DNA of 64,000 nucleotides, from NCBI RefSeq assembly GCF_001613165.1, contig NZ_BDBV01000057.1:34341-98340 (forward strand). The letters run 5' to 3'. Source of the DNA: Nocardia mexicana NBRC 108244. Lineage in GTDB: Bacteria; Actinomycetota; Actinomycetes; Mycobacteriales; Mycobacteriaceae. A program made the translations under genes and the position numbers. Shown in pieces: positions 1 to 8,692 of the stretch (positions within the stretch are counted from its first letter, which is position 1; the number at the start of each line of letters is the position of its first letter). A model generated the notes under the pieces. It saw nothing but the letters and a program-made list of their open reading frames with translations, made no database searches and was not told where the DNA came from.

Positions 1-3000
1 AGATGATGGCGGATCTCCGATTCCGGCATCGACAAGATCGCCGCGACGTCCCGCTGGGTGAGGCCCTTCGCGGTCAGGGTCAACACCGATTTCTGATCGT
101 CGGATAGCCGCAGTGTTCCCGGCCGTTTCGTCTCCGTCTGTTTTGCGCCGGGGAAGGCGGTGATATCGAGGTCTCCGCGACGGGTTGCCTCGGCGACCGC
201 CGCGGCCAGGGTGGTCGTGTCCAGCTGCTCGTTGATTCGCCTGGTAATGGCGCTCACGGTCCGCCGCGGTAGATCCAGGCGCCGGGCGATCACGTTGCGC
301 GGCAAGCCCTGTGCCGTCATCTCGAGGACGGAGAGCTCGGCATCGGCGAGCTCGGCGGCCGTTCCGGGGATTCCGCGCTCGGTGGCGATCGAGCGGCCCA
401 GGCGGCGCAGCGCGCCGGCGGCGATGGCCCGGACACCTGCGGCGTGCCAGCCCATCCCGGTGGTGGTGCGCGCGTTGTGGATATACGCGGTCTGATCCTC
501 CGAGAGTCCCCGCCGGAATCGTTGGTGGAGGGCCTCGCGCTGGCTCGGATGGAGTCGATCGACCAGCTGCCCGAACAGGTGCAGGGGTGCCGCGGCGAGT
601 GCCGCCACGACGGGGTCGGATTCCGTGACACCCTCCAGCGCCATGTAGGCGGTGACGACTCCCCGTTGCAACTGCCGGAGTTCCTGCGCGACATTCGGGT
701 CCATCTCGGCGGCGGCAGCCGAATGCTTAGGTGCCACAACGGGTTCGACCGGGACGCCGGCATCGTCGACCGGCTGGTCTGAAGCGGGCGACTTGCCGGT
801 TGGCGCGAGCGATTCTCCGGGAACGACGGGTGTGTCGGCGGCGGGCACCGGCGGTTCGGCGGGAGCCGCGGGTGCATCGGCATGCCCGGTGCTGCCGGTC
901 GGTGTGAGTGCATCGGTCTGCCCGGCGGCGAGCCGTCCGGCAGGGGAGGCGACCAGTGTGCCCGGAACTGTTGGTGACGCGGACACGATCGATTCGGTGT
1001 CTTCGGACAGCGCTGACGATGGTGTGTTTGTGAGCGACCCCTGGGCCGCGACCAGAGCGCCCGCGCGGTGCTGCGTGTGCACCACCTGGGTAAGCAACTC
1101 CAGCGCGATCTGATGGGCGGCGAAGTCTTTGTGCTCCTGCGGCGCGTGCCGCGGGCGCAGCGCTTGTAATGCGTTCGCAACGTGGTGGCGCTCGGCATCA
1201 TCCAGCTGAAGCAGGCTGTCGAGCAGGACATCGTCCGTCTTCTGGCGCAGCCAGTCGTCGACGTCCCGCCCTGCGGGGACCGACCATCCGTCGAGATCGG
1301 CGGCACGGAGCCCGGCGAAAGCAATCGCGTCCGCCAGCTGCTGAACCGGCCGTGCGGGTGGGCCGGTGGCGGCGCTCCAGCCCAGCGTGGTGGTTACCTG
1401 CTGGAGGACGGTCGGCCAGGAGCTCTGCACCTGCGCCGCCGGATTGCCCCGCTGAGCCTGCTGCAGCATCGACCCCGTGTCGGCCGGATGCTGCGGCCAC
1501 CCATCAGCTGCGGCGGCCGGATCGGCGGCGGCATCGGGAGTCCCGGCGACGTGGCCTTGCCCGGCAACGGCATCGGGCGTTCCGGCGGCTTCGGACTGTC
1601 CAGCGACGACAGCGGGCAAGCCAGCGGTTGCACCGGATGCGGGGATCGGTGGCGGGTGCTGAGGTTGCTGCGGGGAGTTGGTCTCGGGGTTGACTGTGTG
1701 CGCGGCCGGTGGCGAGTTGGGGAGGTGGGCGGTGGCCGGATCATGGGTGTCGGACTTGCGGACGCCGACGGGCTGCAGCTTGTCGACCATCGCACTGAGA
1801 TTCTTGTCGGCCTGGGCGACATTCTCCTGGGAGATCATGAGTTTGTCGGTGGCCTTGTGCAATTGTGCCTGGGAGTGATTGCTGGGCGTGGCCAGATGTT
1901 CGGCAAGTACGTTCTGGTGTGCGTCGAGCGCGGTTTGGTGCTGGGCATAGCGAATGATGGAAATCTGGGCTTGGGGGGTCTGGGCGTAGAGGGCGTCGTC
2001 GGGTGCGGTGAAGTACTGGACGCTGCCTCGGCCGCCGGCACGCGCGGCGCGGTTTTCGGCTTGGATATCCATGGCCCGGGATTCGGCCGAGCGGCTGGAC
2101 ATGATGACATGCAAGCCGCCGATGGCGTCCACTTCGGGGGAGATGGGGATGTCGATGCCGCGGCCGCCCTGCCGGTTGATCACGAGGACCTTGCCGCGTT
2201 CGCCGGCCTCGGCGATGATTTTCTGCAGTTCCGCTTCGGCCTTCTCACCGTGGCGGAGAAAGAATCTCGCATCCACCGCTACATGTTCGACATCGAGATC
2301 GTCGAGGAGTTTCGACAGTCTGCCTACGTCGCTGTTGCGGTTGCAGTGTGCCAGCACCGGGCGGCCCTGGAGCTGGTGGTCGCGGATGCTGTGGGCCATG
2401 GCCAGTCGCTTCGACTCCTGATGGCTGAGTTTCCCCAGCTCCTCGTGGGCGACAAAGTCATCGAGATGTTTCAGCTGTGATGCCTTGAAGCGCGGAATGT
2501 CGACGACATGTTTGACGCCGTGGTTGTTCCGCAGTTCTCCGGCCACGCCGTCGGCTGTGCCGGACAGGCCGAAGAGCACGTCGCTCTTCTCCGACGAGAA
2601 CAGCTCCTGTGCGGAGATGGTCGTGGAACCTGTTGGGTCGTCGCGGATCTGGATGCCGTGCTTGGCCTCGACGGCCTGGGCCAGTCCGCCGTTCCAGCGG
2701 CTTTCGGAGGAGGTTTCGGCGTCGAACATCACCTTGTGCGAGGTGGAGTCGATGATGTAGATCTTGTGGGAATCCGGGTTGAGGATCTTGTTCCCGCGGC
2801 TGTCGAGCAGCGGATTGCCATTGGGTCCGGTGAGATATTCGGGGCCGAGTTCGGAATGGTGCCATACGACGTAGTGGTCCTCTGCGCCGTATTCCCATTC
2901 GGCCGTGGCGGCCATGTTCAGCCGGTGAGTTTCCTCGGGGGTGAGGTCCCGGCCGAGGATTTCCACGATCCTGTCGTGGCCCGCCTTGGTCAACTCCGTG

Positions 3001-6000
3001 CCGCCGCCGATCTGACCGGCCTCGCGGCCGAAATGGGTTTCGTTGAGCAATTCGGCGTCCAGGGCGCCGTGGAAGAAGGCGTGGGCGTCGTTGACCTGTT
3101 TGGTGACCGCGGCACCGGCGGGGTTGCCCGAGCCCTCGGAGATGATGAACGTGGCGTTGGCGAACACCAGGGCCTCATCGATCTCGTCGACACCGTTGGT
3201 CCGGGCGGGCGCGATATTTCCGCGCAGGTCGCCGAAGCCCGCATCGTTCATGGTGCCGACGTAAATGGTGGGTCGTCCGTCGGCCGGTGGTGTGTAGGGC
3301 TTGTCGGGGTTCATGCGCACGACGTCGAATCCATACTTGCCCAAGACCTTCCGATACTGATCGAAGGCCTCGTTGGCGAGAACGTCGCGGGTGGTGAGCA
3401 CCTTCACCGGGTCACCGCGGGCGGCCCGTAGTGCCGCCGCCGCCAGGAACACCAGGGTTTTACCCTCGCCCGCCTGCATATTGCCCACACCGCCGTCGCG
3501 CGCGACCAGTGTGGCCATCACCTGCGTCCACCGCAGGGTCTTGCCCTCCTCGCGGCGGATGATCTCGATGATTGCCGTCGCCGCCTCACGCTCGTTGCCG
3601 TGGCGCAACATCCATTCGAGACCTTCCGGCGACACCAGACTCCAGTCTGTCGCGGTGTGGTCGTCGAGAATGGCCTCCGTCTCGGCCTTGTACTGAGCCG
3701 CCAGTTCGGCCGCATCCGGGGTTCCGTCCTGCCCTGGCTCGGTGCTCGCCGGATCCTGCTCGTCCCTGGTCCGACCTTGTTCGGAGTCCGGCTCAGCGGG
3801 TGGCGGTGCACCGGACTCGTCGGCCGGCTCTTCGGACTTCGGAACACCGGATTCCTCGGCAGCTTTCCCGGACTCCTCCACCTGTTCGGAAGTCCTTGGC
3901 TTTGAAGGATTTTCGGCACCTTCCGACCCCTCGGCGGCGGGTTTCGGCGTAGTTTCGGCACCGGACTTCGTGGCACCAACCGCTGCGGTGTCCAGTTTCG
4001 GCGGTGCGGTGGTCTCCTTGGCCGAGATCGGGTTCTCCGGCGCCTCCTGTGGTTTGCCGGAGGGCTCCGATGCCTGCGGTGGCTTCGGCTGTGCGGTGGC
4101 TTTGACCGGAGGCGCCTCCGAGGGGGCCGACTTCGGCGCCGACGTCTCGGGCGGTGATTTCGCCGCGGGCGTCGCCGGTTCACCGGTGACCACGACGGCA
4201 TCGAGCTCGGCTTCCGCTGGTACGAAGGGCTTTTCGGTCAGGTCTGCCGGTTTTCCGGTTGGTGCTGCTTCGTCGATGACAGACCGTGCGCGGGCCGGTT
4301 GGCCGTCGGTGGAGGTGTTTACCGCCGCGGGCTCGTCGGCTCCGGTGGGCTTTCCCGGCTTGTCTGCGGCGATCCGTGCGGCGTCGGAGTCGTTGGCGGG
4401 CAGTGCATTGTGGTCCACGTCCGTGAGGCCGGTGGGTTTGTCGGGCTTGACAGTGTGGAGTTGCGCGGAGTCGTCGGCGGGCAATGTCCGGGGATCTACA
4501 GTGATCGACCCGCTGGACCTATCCGGCGCTGCCGTGTCGAGACGAGGGCCGTCGGAATCCTTGCCGGGCAGCACATTGAGGTCCACGGCTGTGGGCGCGG
4601 TAGGTTTGCCCGGCTTGACGCTCGAGGCCCGTGCGGCGTCGGAGTCGTTGGCAGGCAGCGCATTCGGCTCGGCCGGGGTCGGGGCGGGCTTGGTCGGATC
4701 AGCGTCCGGGACTTTCGCGGACGCTTCTTTCTCGGCGAGCCGTTGCAGCAGCCGGGCATGGAGGTCCCCGGCCGGGTGGCCCGACTGGGCTTCGCCAGCT
4801 GCAGGCTGCGCCCCGCCAGCTTCGCCGACCGGGTGCGGCGCAGCGGTGCCGGCTTTGTGCTGGCCGACGTCCACCGGCACAGGGTTGGCGTCCGAGGGGA
4901 ACGAGACCTTCTTGGCATAGTTGACGTTGTCGGGCAGCGACAGGCCCAGATCCTTGGGCGGCGAATCGACGGAATTTTTCGCCGGGGCCGCCGCGGGCTC
5001 TTGGAGCAGGGTCGTGAGCAGTTCGTTGAGCAGTTTCTGACGCGACTTGGGCGGGCCGCTGCCAGGGATCGTGCCGTGTTCTCCGAGCGAATCGGCGAGT
5101 TCGCGCAGACCCCGTCCGGAGCCCGCCGGCGCGCCGCCGGCGGCCTCCGCCACACCGGCACCGGACGCGGAGACCTCCGGTACCGGTGTGGCGGAGCGGA
5201 GACCGGCCATGCCGTAACTGGCAGCGCCGAGGAGTCCACCGGTCATCGCCGGAAGGAGGCCCTCGGTGACCGCCTTGACGGTGAACTTCTCGCCCGACGC
5301 CGCGATGGACACTCCGACACCGGCGAGACCGCCCGTGAATGCGCCGACGAGACCGACGAACACCGTGCCCCCGACCTGGAAGGTCGCCCGCCCGAGGGTG
5401 CTGGAGGCACGTTCGGCGCGGGCCAGGGTGCTCGGGATGATCCAGCGGTCGCCGGCCACCTTGCCCGCGCCCGCGCCGACCGCGCCGCCGACACCACCGG
5501 CGCCGGCCGCGATAAGGGTCTGCTTCTCGTCGACCGACCCGCGCTGATCGTAGGCGACCTGTTTCAGCTGCGCCGCAAGGTTGATGCCGCCACCCTGTGC
5601 CACACCGATGGCACCGGCCTTCCCTGCCAGTCTCAGCGTTCCGCGTTGCGCGGCTGCCTTCGCGCTCAGCCCCGAGAGATATTCCAGCAGTTTGCGCTTG
5701 GCGATTCCTAGCGCGACCCTGGTTCGTGTCTCCGCGAGGTAGCGCATGATCGCTCCGCCGGCGCCGAACATGATCGCGGCGTGAATGACCGTCCACGCCA
5801 GGATCACCAGGAATCCGAGGACCATCCACTTGTTGACCTCGAAGCTGTTGGCACCCTCGAAAAGCTGTTCGGCCTGGCTGTCGAATTGGTCCGCCTGCTG
5901 TGAGAAGGTCTTTGCCAGGCTACGGAGCTGCTCCTCGAGCTTGTCGCCCTGCGCGCCCCGAATGGCGTAATGGCGCCTATCGGCCAGATTTTCGAGGGCC

Positions 6001-6143
6001 TCTGCCTTCTCGCGGCACCACTCGGCCTTGTCCGACAAATGTTGCCCGGCGGCACGCATCCTGTCTTCCAGGGCCTCGGGGAAGTGTCCCGCCGCGATCG
6101 CGACCACAGATGGTGGCAGCCATGGTGGCAATAGCAGACTCAT
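1..6143 (-). CDS. Giant SecA-like ATPase with WXG-like head, membrane segments and C-terminal HTHs (partial)
   Basis: The frame is open from ATG 6143 to the left edge (2047 residues, no stop in the window). An in-frame TGA just upstream fixes the earliest start. Residues 1-105 are helical and WXG100/CpnT-head-like. Residues about 107-127 form a membrane helix, followed by glycine-rich hydrophobic stretches near 205-290. Residues about 330-800 are a Pro/Ala/Ser/Asp-rich linker with repeats. A SecA-type motor follows: Walker A MQAGEGKT (889-896), a TMNDAGFGDLRGN segment, Walker B VDEIDEA (985-991), GLSGTA, GRGID (1327-1331), GGLHVI and an RAARAGGRG motif-VI region. The SecA preprotein-binding part is not recognisable. 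Near the visible end are two LuxR/sigma-4-like helix-turn-helix stretches, about 1945-1970 and 2012-2047. It is third in an operon after the WXG-like and YbaB-like genes. Membrane, motor and DNA-binding parts together are unusual. It may be a polymorphic effector or a specialised translocation motor; the function is unknown. Confidence 0.85.
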   Translation of the reverse strand, partial: MSLLLPPWLPPSVVAIAAGHFPEALEDRMRAAGQHLSDKAEWCREKAEALENLADRRHYAIRGAQGDKLEEQLRSLAKTFSQQADQFDSQAEQLFEGANSFEVNKWMVLGFLVILAWTVIHAAIMFGAGGAIMRYLAETRTRVALGIAKRKLLEYLSGLSAKAAAQRGTLRLAGKAGAIGVAQGGGINLAAQLKQVAYDQRGSVDEKQTLIAAGAGGVGGAVGAGAGKVAGDRWIIPSTLARAERASSTLGRATFQVGGTVFVGLVGAFTGGLAGVGVSIAASGEKFTVKAVTEGLLPAMTGGLLGAASYGMAGLRSATPVPEVSASGAGVAEAAGGAPAGSGRGLRELADSLGEHGTIPGSGPPKSRQKLLNELLTTLLQEPAAAPAKNSVDSPPKDLGLSLPDNVNYAKKVSFPSDANPVPVDVGQHKAGTAAPHPVGEAGGAQPAAGEAQSGHPAGDLHARLLQRLAEKEASAKVPDADPTKPAPTPAEPNALPANDSDAARASSVKPGKPTAPTAVDLNVLPGKDSDGPRLDTAAPDRSSGSITVDPRTLPADDSAQLHTVKPDKPTGLTDVDHNALPANDSDAARIAADKPGKPTGADEPAAVNTSTDGQPARARSVIDEAAPTGKPADLTEKPFVPAEAELDAVVVTGEPATPAAKSPPETSAPKSAPSEAPPVKATAQPKPPQASEPSGKPQEAPENPISAKETTAPPKLDTAAVGATKSGAETTPKPAAEGSEGAENPSKPRTSEQVEESGKAAEESGVPKSEEPADESGAPPPAEPDSEQGRTRDEQDPASTEPGQDGTPDAAELAAQYKAETEAILDDHTATDWSLVSPEGLEWMLRHGNEREAATAIIEIIRREEGKTLRWTQVMATLVARDGGVGNMQAGEGKTLVFLAAAALRAARGDPVKVLTTRDVLANEAFDQYRKVLGKYGFDVVRMNPDKPYTPPADGRPTIYVGTMNDAGFGDLRGNIAPARTNGVDEIDEALVFANATFIISEGSGNPAGAAVTKQVNDAHAFFHGALDAELLNETHFGREAGQIGGGTELTKAGHDRIVEILGRDLTPEETHRLNMAATAEWEYGAEDHYVVWHHSELGPEYLTGPNGNPLLDSRGNKILNPDSHKIYIIDSTSHKVMFDAETSSESRWNGGLAQAVEAKHGIQIRDDPTGSTTISAQELFSSEKSDVLFGLSGTADGVAGELRNNHGVKHVVDIPRFKASQLKHLDDFVAHEELGKLSHQESKRLAMAHSIRDHQLQGRPVLAHCNRNSDVGRLSKLLDDLDVEHVAVDARFFLRHGEKAEAELQKIIAEAGERGKVLVINRQGGRGIDIPISPEVDAIGGLHVIMSSRSAESRAMDIQAENRAARAGGRGSVQYFTAPDDALYAQTPQAQISIIRYAQHQTALDAHQNVLAEHLATPSNHSQAQLHKATDKLMISQENVAQADKNLSAMVDKLQPVGVRKSDTHDPATAHLPNSPPAAHTVNPETNSPQQPQHPPPIPASGATAGLPAVVAGQSEAAGTPDAVAGQGHVAGTPDAAADPAAAADGWPQHPADTGSMLQQAQRGNPAAQVQSSWPTVLQQVTTTLGWSAATGPPARPVQQLADAIAFAGLRAADLDGWSVPAGRDVDDWLRQKTDDVLLDSLLQLDDAERHHVANALQALRPRHAPQEHKDFAAHQIALELLTQVVHTQHRAGALVAAQGSLTNTPSSALSEDTESIVSASPTVPGTLVASPAGRLAAGQTDALTPTGSTGHADAPAAPAEPPVPAADTPVVPGESLAPTGKSPASDQPVDDAGVPVEPVVAPKHSAAAAEMDPNVAQELRQLQRGVVTAYMALEGVTESDPVVAALAAAPLHLFGQLVDRLHPSQREALHQRFRRGLSEDQTAYIHNARTTTGMGWHAAGVRAIAAGALRRLGRSIATERGIPGTAAELADAELSVLEMTAQGLPRNVIARRLDLPRRTVSAITRRINEQLDTTTLAAAVAEATRRGDLDITAFPGAKQTETKRPGTLRLSDDQKSVLTLTAKGLTQRDVAAILSMPESEIRHH
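4326..4664 (-). repeat. Four protein-level repeats in the giant protein linker
   Basis: The linker of the giant protein contains four related units starting at residues 494, 523, 552 and 579, so spaced 29, 29 and 27 residues. The core is N/R-x-L-P-x-x-D-S, followed in most units by K-P-x-K-P-T and V-D. The copies are imperfect at DNA level, which argues for retained protein repeats rather than a recent slip. They probably form an extended, flexible spacer between the membrane part and the SecA-like motor. Confidence 0.7.
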
Positions 6144-6272
6144 ACCCAGCCTGGCCCGTCAACCCTTGTCCGGCAACAGCGCTCATGCCCCCTACCGCAG
6201 CGACCGATCCAACTGAGCCGATTCTTGCCCGCCCCGTACCGGTTTTCCATCTGTGGGGATTCGTCTCGGCCG

Positions 6273-6698
6273 TCAAGCCGGAGGGTTCTGATCGCCCCGG
6301 AGGTAGGCGCGGATGTCGCGCAGACTGGGTGCTTCGGACATGATGTCGGGAAGATCGGGCTGATCGGCGAACTCGGCGCCGCTGATGGCTTTCTGCTGTT
6401 CGCTGGCGTGCCGGGCCGCCTCCTGGACGGCATCGACAATGGACCGAGCGAGCTCATCGGGAGCCTTCCGCAATGCCGCGGAACTCAGGGTCATGTCGAC
6501 GATCACACCGCCGGCGTCGACCGTCACCTCCACCGAACGATCCGGTGAATTCGCCTGCACGCGTAGCGCTTCCAGCCGTCGGTAGGTCTCGCCCAACTGT
6601 GCCTGCTGCCGCTCGAAGGAATCGAGCAGCTCCTCGACCTGATTGCGCAATCCGTTGTTGGCCGACAGCAGGCCTTCACGCTTCCACCGGTCCACCAC
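6273..6698 (-). CDS. YbaB/EbfC-like small protein
   Basis: This 141-residue protein starts at GTG 6698. An N-terminal coiled coil (about residues 15-45, rich in Gln, Glu, Arg and Leu) is followed by a beta-rich stretch (VEVTVDAGGVIVDMTL) and another helix, which is the YbaB/EbfC layout. Classical members bind DNA as dimers. In Nocardia and mycobacteria, diverged copies are common next to WXG100/ESX effector genes, where their role is unclear. It lies 63 bp after the WXG-like gene and about 130 bp before the giant SecA-like gene, so it probably shares their transcript. A partner, chaperone or regulator role is an inference. Confidence 0.75.
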   Translation of the reverse strand: MVDRWKREGLLSANNGLRNQVEELLDSFERQQAQLGETYRRLEALRVQANSPDRSVEVTVDAGGVIVDMTLSSAALRKAPDELARSIVDAVQEAARHASEQQKAISGAEFADQPDLPDIMSEAPSLRDIRAYLRGDQNPPA

Positions 6699-6761
6699 TC
6701 ACATTCTTCTGGATTACCAGTAGTGGGAAGGTAGTTCACAACTCGGGCGGCGGGCTTCCCG

Positions 6762-8438
6762 CTATCGCCCGTGCTGCAACGCTGCCCGCGCCATCACAAC
6801 CAACAGGCGGTGCAGCACCTTCGCCGGGCCGTGGGCGTCGCTACCCTGTAGTTCCACGGTGACGAACCCGGCCGCGAGGGCCTGGCCGGGGGCGAGCGCG
6901 CCATCGTCGAAGCAATGGTCACCGAGCTGGGACCGCCAGTGCTTGTAGCCGCTGACGATGCGGCCCAGGTTGTCTCGTTGCGCTCCGCTGACACGCAGAT
7001 ATTCGGTAATCAACGCACGCTGCACCTCTCGCCGGGCGCGGAGCCCGCCGGTGAGGTCGAGCGCGTGACCGAGTTCGAGCAGCATCGTTGTGTACATCGG
7101 CCGCCGTCGTAGCTTGTCGTCCGCGGATTGTGTTGCGACCCCGTCGCGTTCGATGAGTAGTCCCGGGTCCGCGGCGGCGGCTCGGGTGAGTACGATCCAG
7201 GGTTCCGGGGGCCGCGATGAACCGTGCGAGGAGCCCGACGCGGTTGCGTCGCTTCGATTCTCGACTCGCGACAACGGGCCTCCCTCGGAGATGGCGAGGC
7301 CGCTCAGGGTAATCGGGTGCTTCGTGAGCACGGAGTGGACGGCGTCGGCGATATCCTGTGCCGTCTGTTCGGCAATGCCCGCCGTCTCGAATCCGGTGAG
7401 GTCGAGATCGTGCCTGGCCGCCATCTCGCGCAGGATCCGCATGGCTTCGTCGTCGGTGACGGGTCTCGGTCGCGCGGCCGGGGGTTCTCGGCGCGGGGGA
7501 GTGGTGCGCAGCTTTTTCTCTTCGCCCGGTTTGGCCGAATTCGGTGGGCGCTCCGGAGCGCGTGGCGGCGAAACCCGTGGCGGTGTCTGGTTCTCCGCCG
7601 GGCTCGCGGACTTGGGCGCACTCGAGGACTGCGCTCGAGCCGAGTTTCGGGACCAGGGGGTTTCGGCAGGCGATCGCGCGGCAGTGCCGCGGGCCGCCGT
7701 GGTCGGATCGGCCGTGTTCGGATTACCCGGCGCCGAGCCGGGGCGGGCCGGAGCATCGGCTGCGGACTTGGCAGGGGTGGCGGTATTCGGGGCGGGGGTG
7801 TCCGGCGCGTAGGTGGTCGGCTGTTGTCCCCTGGTGTCCGGGTCGCTACCGGGATCGTTGCCGGGTGAGTTCGCATCGCCCGAATCCGGCTGTTGCGCCG
7901 GTTGCTGCTGTGCGGCGGGTTGTTGTTGGTTCGCGCTGGTAGCCGGGTCCGGCGAAACCGATCTGTCGTTCATCGAGTCGGTCGGTGTGCGGGACGGTCC
8001 AGCGGACGGGTTGCGGTCCGGGTATGCCGTGGTGGGCGAAGCAGTCGGATCTGCTGCCCCGGTCGGATTCGCGCCGACAGGGTCCGTGCCGACGGGGCCC
8101 GCGGGCGTGGGGTCTGCGGCGGTGGGATCGGCGCCCCGGATCTCCGGCGCACCCATCGCGTCCTGGTTTTCGAGCGTGTCGGTGATGTTGCGGACTTGCG
8201 GACCCATTGCGCGCACATTGGCAACCAGGTTTTCGAGACCTTCCATACCCTGCCTCGCGGCCGGCACATAGCTTTGGGCGAAGATCTTGCCGGGATCGTC
8301 ATTTCCCCAGCACTCGCCCTGGTCGGCGAGGGCCCCCTGCAACTCGTTCATCATCTGGGCGGCTTCTTCTGCGAGCTGGTCGAGCCCCGCCGCCATCGCA
8401 TCCATCTGGGCGGGATCGAGCCACAGGGATTCGCTCAC
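6762..8438 (-). CDS. WXG100-like protein with proline-rich linker and decayed metallopeptidase-like C-terminus
   Basis: The start is GTG 8438, preceded by GAGGTGG at good spacing; longer versions would run into the divergent gene. Of 558 residues, the first 95 or so form a helical WXG100-like hairpin with a W-G-N-D turn. Residues about 100-340 are a low-complexity Pro/Ala/Thr/Gln linker. The C-terminal 200 residues look like a toxin-type zinc metallopeptidase, but the HExxH-like site reads LELGH (454-458), so the first His is Leu. The later stretch where such families often have a Glu reads GQALAAGF. No signal peptide is visible, which fits type VII secretion. It heads the operon with the YbaB-like gene and the giant gene. 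It may be an ESX effector, pseudoenzyme or adaptor; the peptidase relation is moderate inference. Confidence 0.7.
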   Translation of the reverse strand: MSESLWLDPAQMDAMAAGLDQLAEEAAQMMNELQGALADQGECWGNDDPGKIFAQSYVPAARQGMEGLENLVANVRAMGPQVRNITDTLENQDAMGAPEIRGADPTAADPTPAGPVGTDPVGANPTGAADPTASPTTAYPDRNPSAGPSRTPTDSMNDRSVSPDPATSANQQQPAAQQQPAQQPDSGDANSPGNDPGSDPDTRGQQPTTYAPDTPAPNTATPAKSAADAPARPGSAPGNPNTADPTTAARGTAARSPAETPWSRNSARAQSSSAPKSASPAENQTPPRVSPPRAPERPPNSAKPGEEKKLRTTPPRREPPAARPRPVTDDEAMRILREMAARHDLDLTGFETAGIAEQTAQDIADAVHSVLTKHPITLSGLAISEGGPLSRVENRSDATASGSSHGSSRPPEPWIVLTRAAAADPGLLIERDGVATQSADDKLRRRPMYTTMLLELGHALDLTGGLRARREVQRALITEYLRVSGAQRDNLGRIVSGYKHWRSQLGDHCFDDGALAPGQALAAGFVTVELQGSDAHGPAKVLHRLLVVMARAALQHGR

Positions 8439-8629
8439 GGTTCCACCTCGCCCACGTTCGGTTCCGGCGCCCGTGGCGTGTGTTGTGCGAGGTGGCCCGT
8501 CCACACCGGGATGATGGTGTGTGCCAACATTTGCCCGTACGCCACAGTATCGCCGGAGAGTCCCTCGATTTTGCGCGAGGGCGGACGGCAAGCGTTCCCA
8601 CACCCGGGAACATTCGATAATCGACGCGT

Positions 8630-8683
8630 GTCGACGCTGTCTGCCCGGGTGAGAGCGTCGACAGTGTCCGCCCGGGTGAGAGC
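8630..8683. repeat. Tandem 27-bp direct repeat before the transglycosylase gene
   Basis: Two 27-bp units, 8630-8656 and 8657-8683, abut directly and differ at three positions. Each begins GTCGAC and ends GCCCGGGTGAGAGC. The array ends 9 bp before ATG 8693 and lies between the divergent WXG-like and transglycosylase genes, so it covers the likely 5' leader or promoter. It could be a duplicated regulator site or simply a slippage product. Confidence 0.85.
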
Positions 8684-8692
8684 GAGGCGTCG

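Noticed and set aside
160..5711. Long plus-strand open frames opposite the giant gene
   Set aside because: They are low-complexity (Arg/Ala/Gly/Ser runs), lack ribosome sites and known motifs, and mirror the codon bias of the minus-strand gene.
5977..6276. Minus-strand frame starting TTG 6276 and overlapping the YbaB-like stop
   Set aside because: Most of it overlaps the head of the giant gene in another frame, and after the first 45 residues it becomes Arg/Gly shadow sequence.
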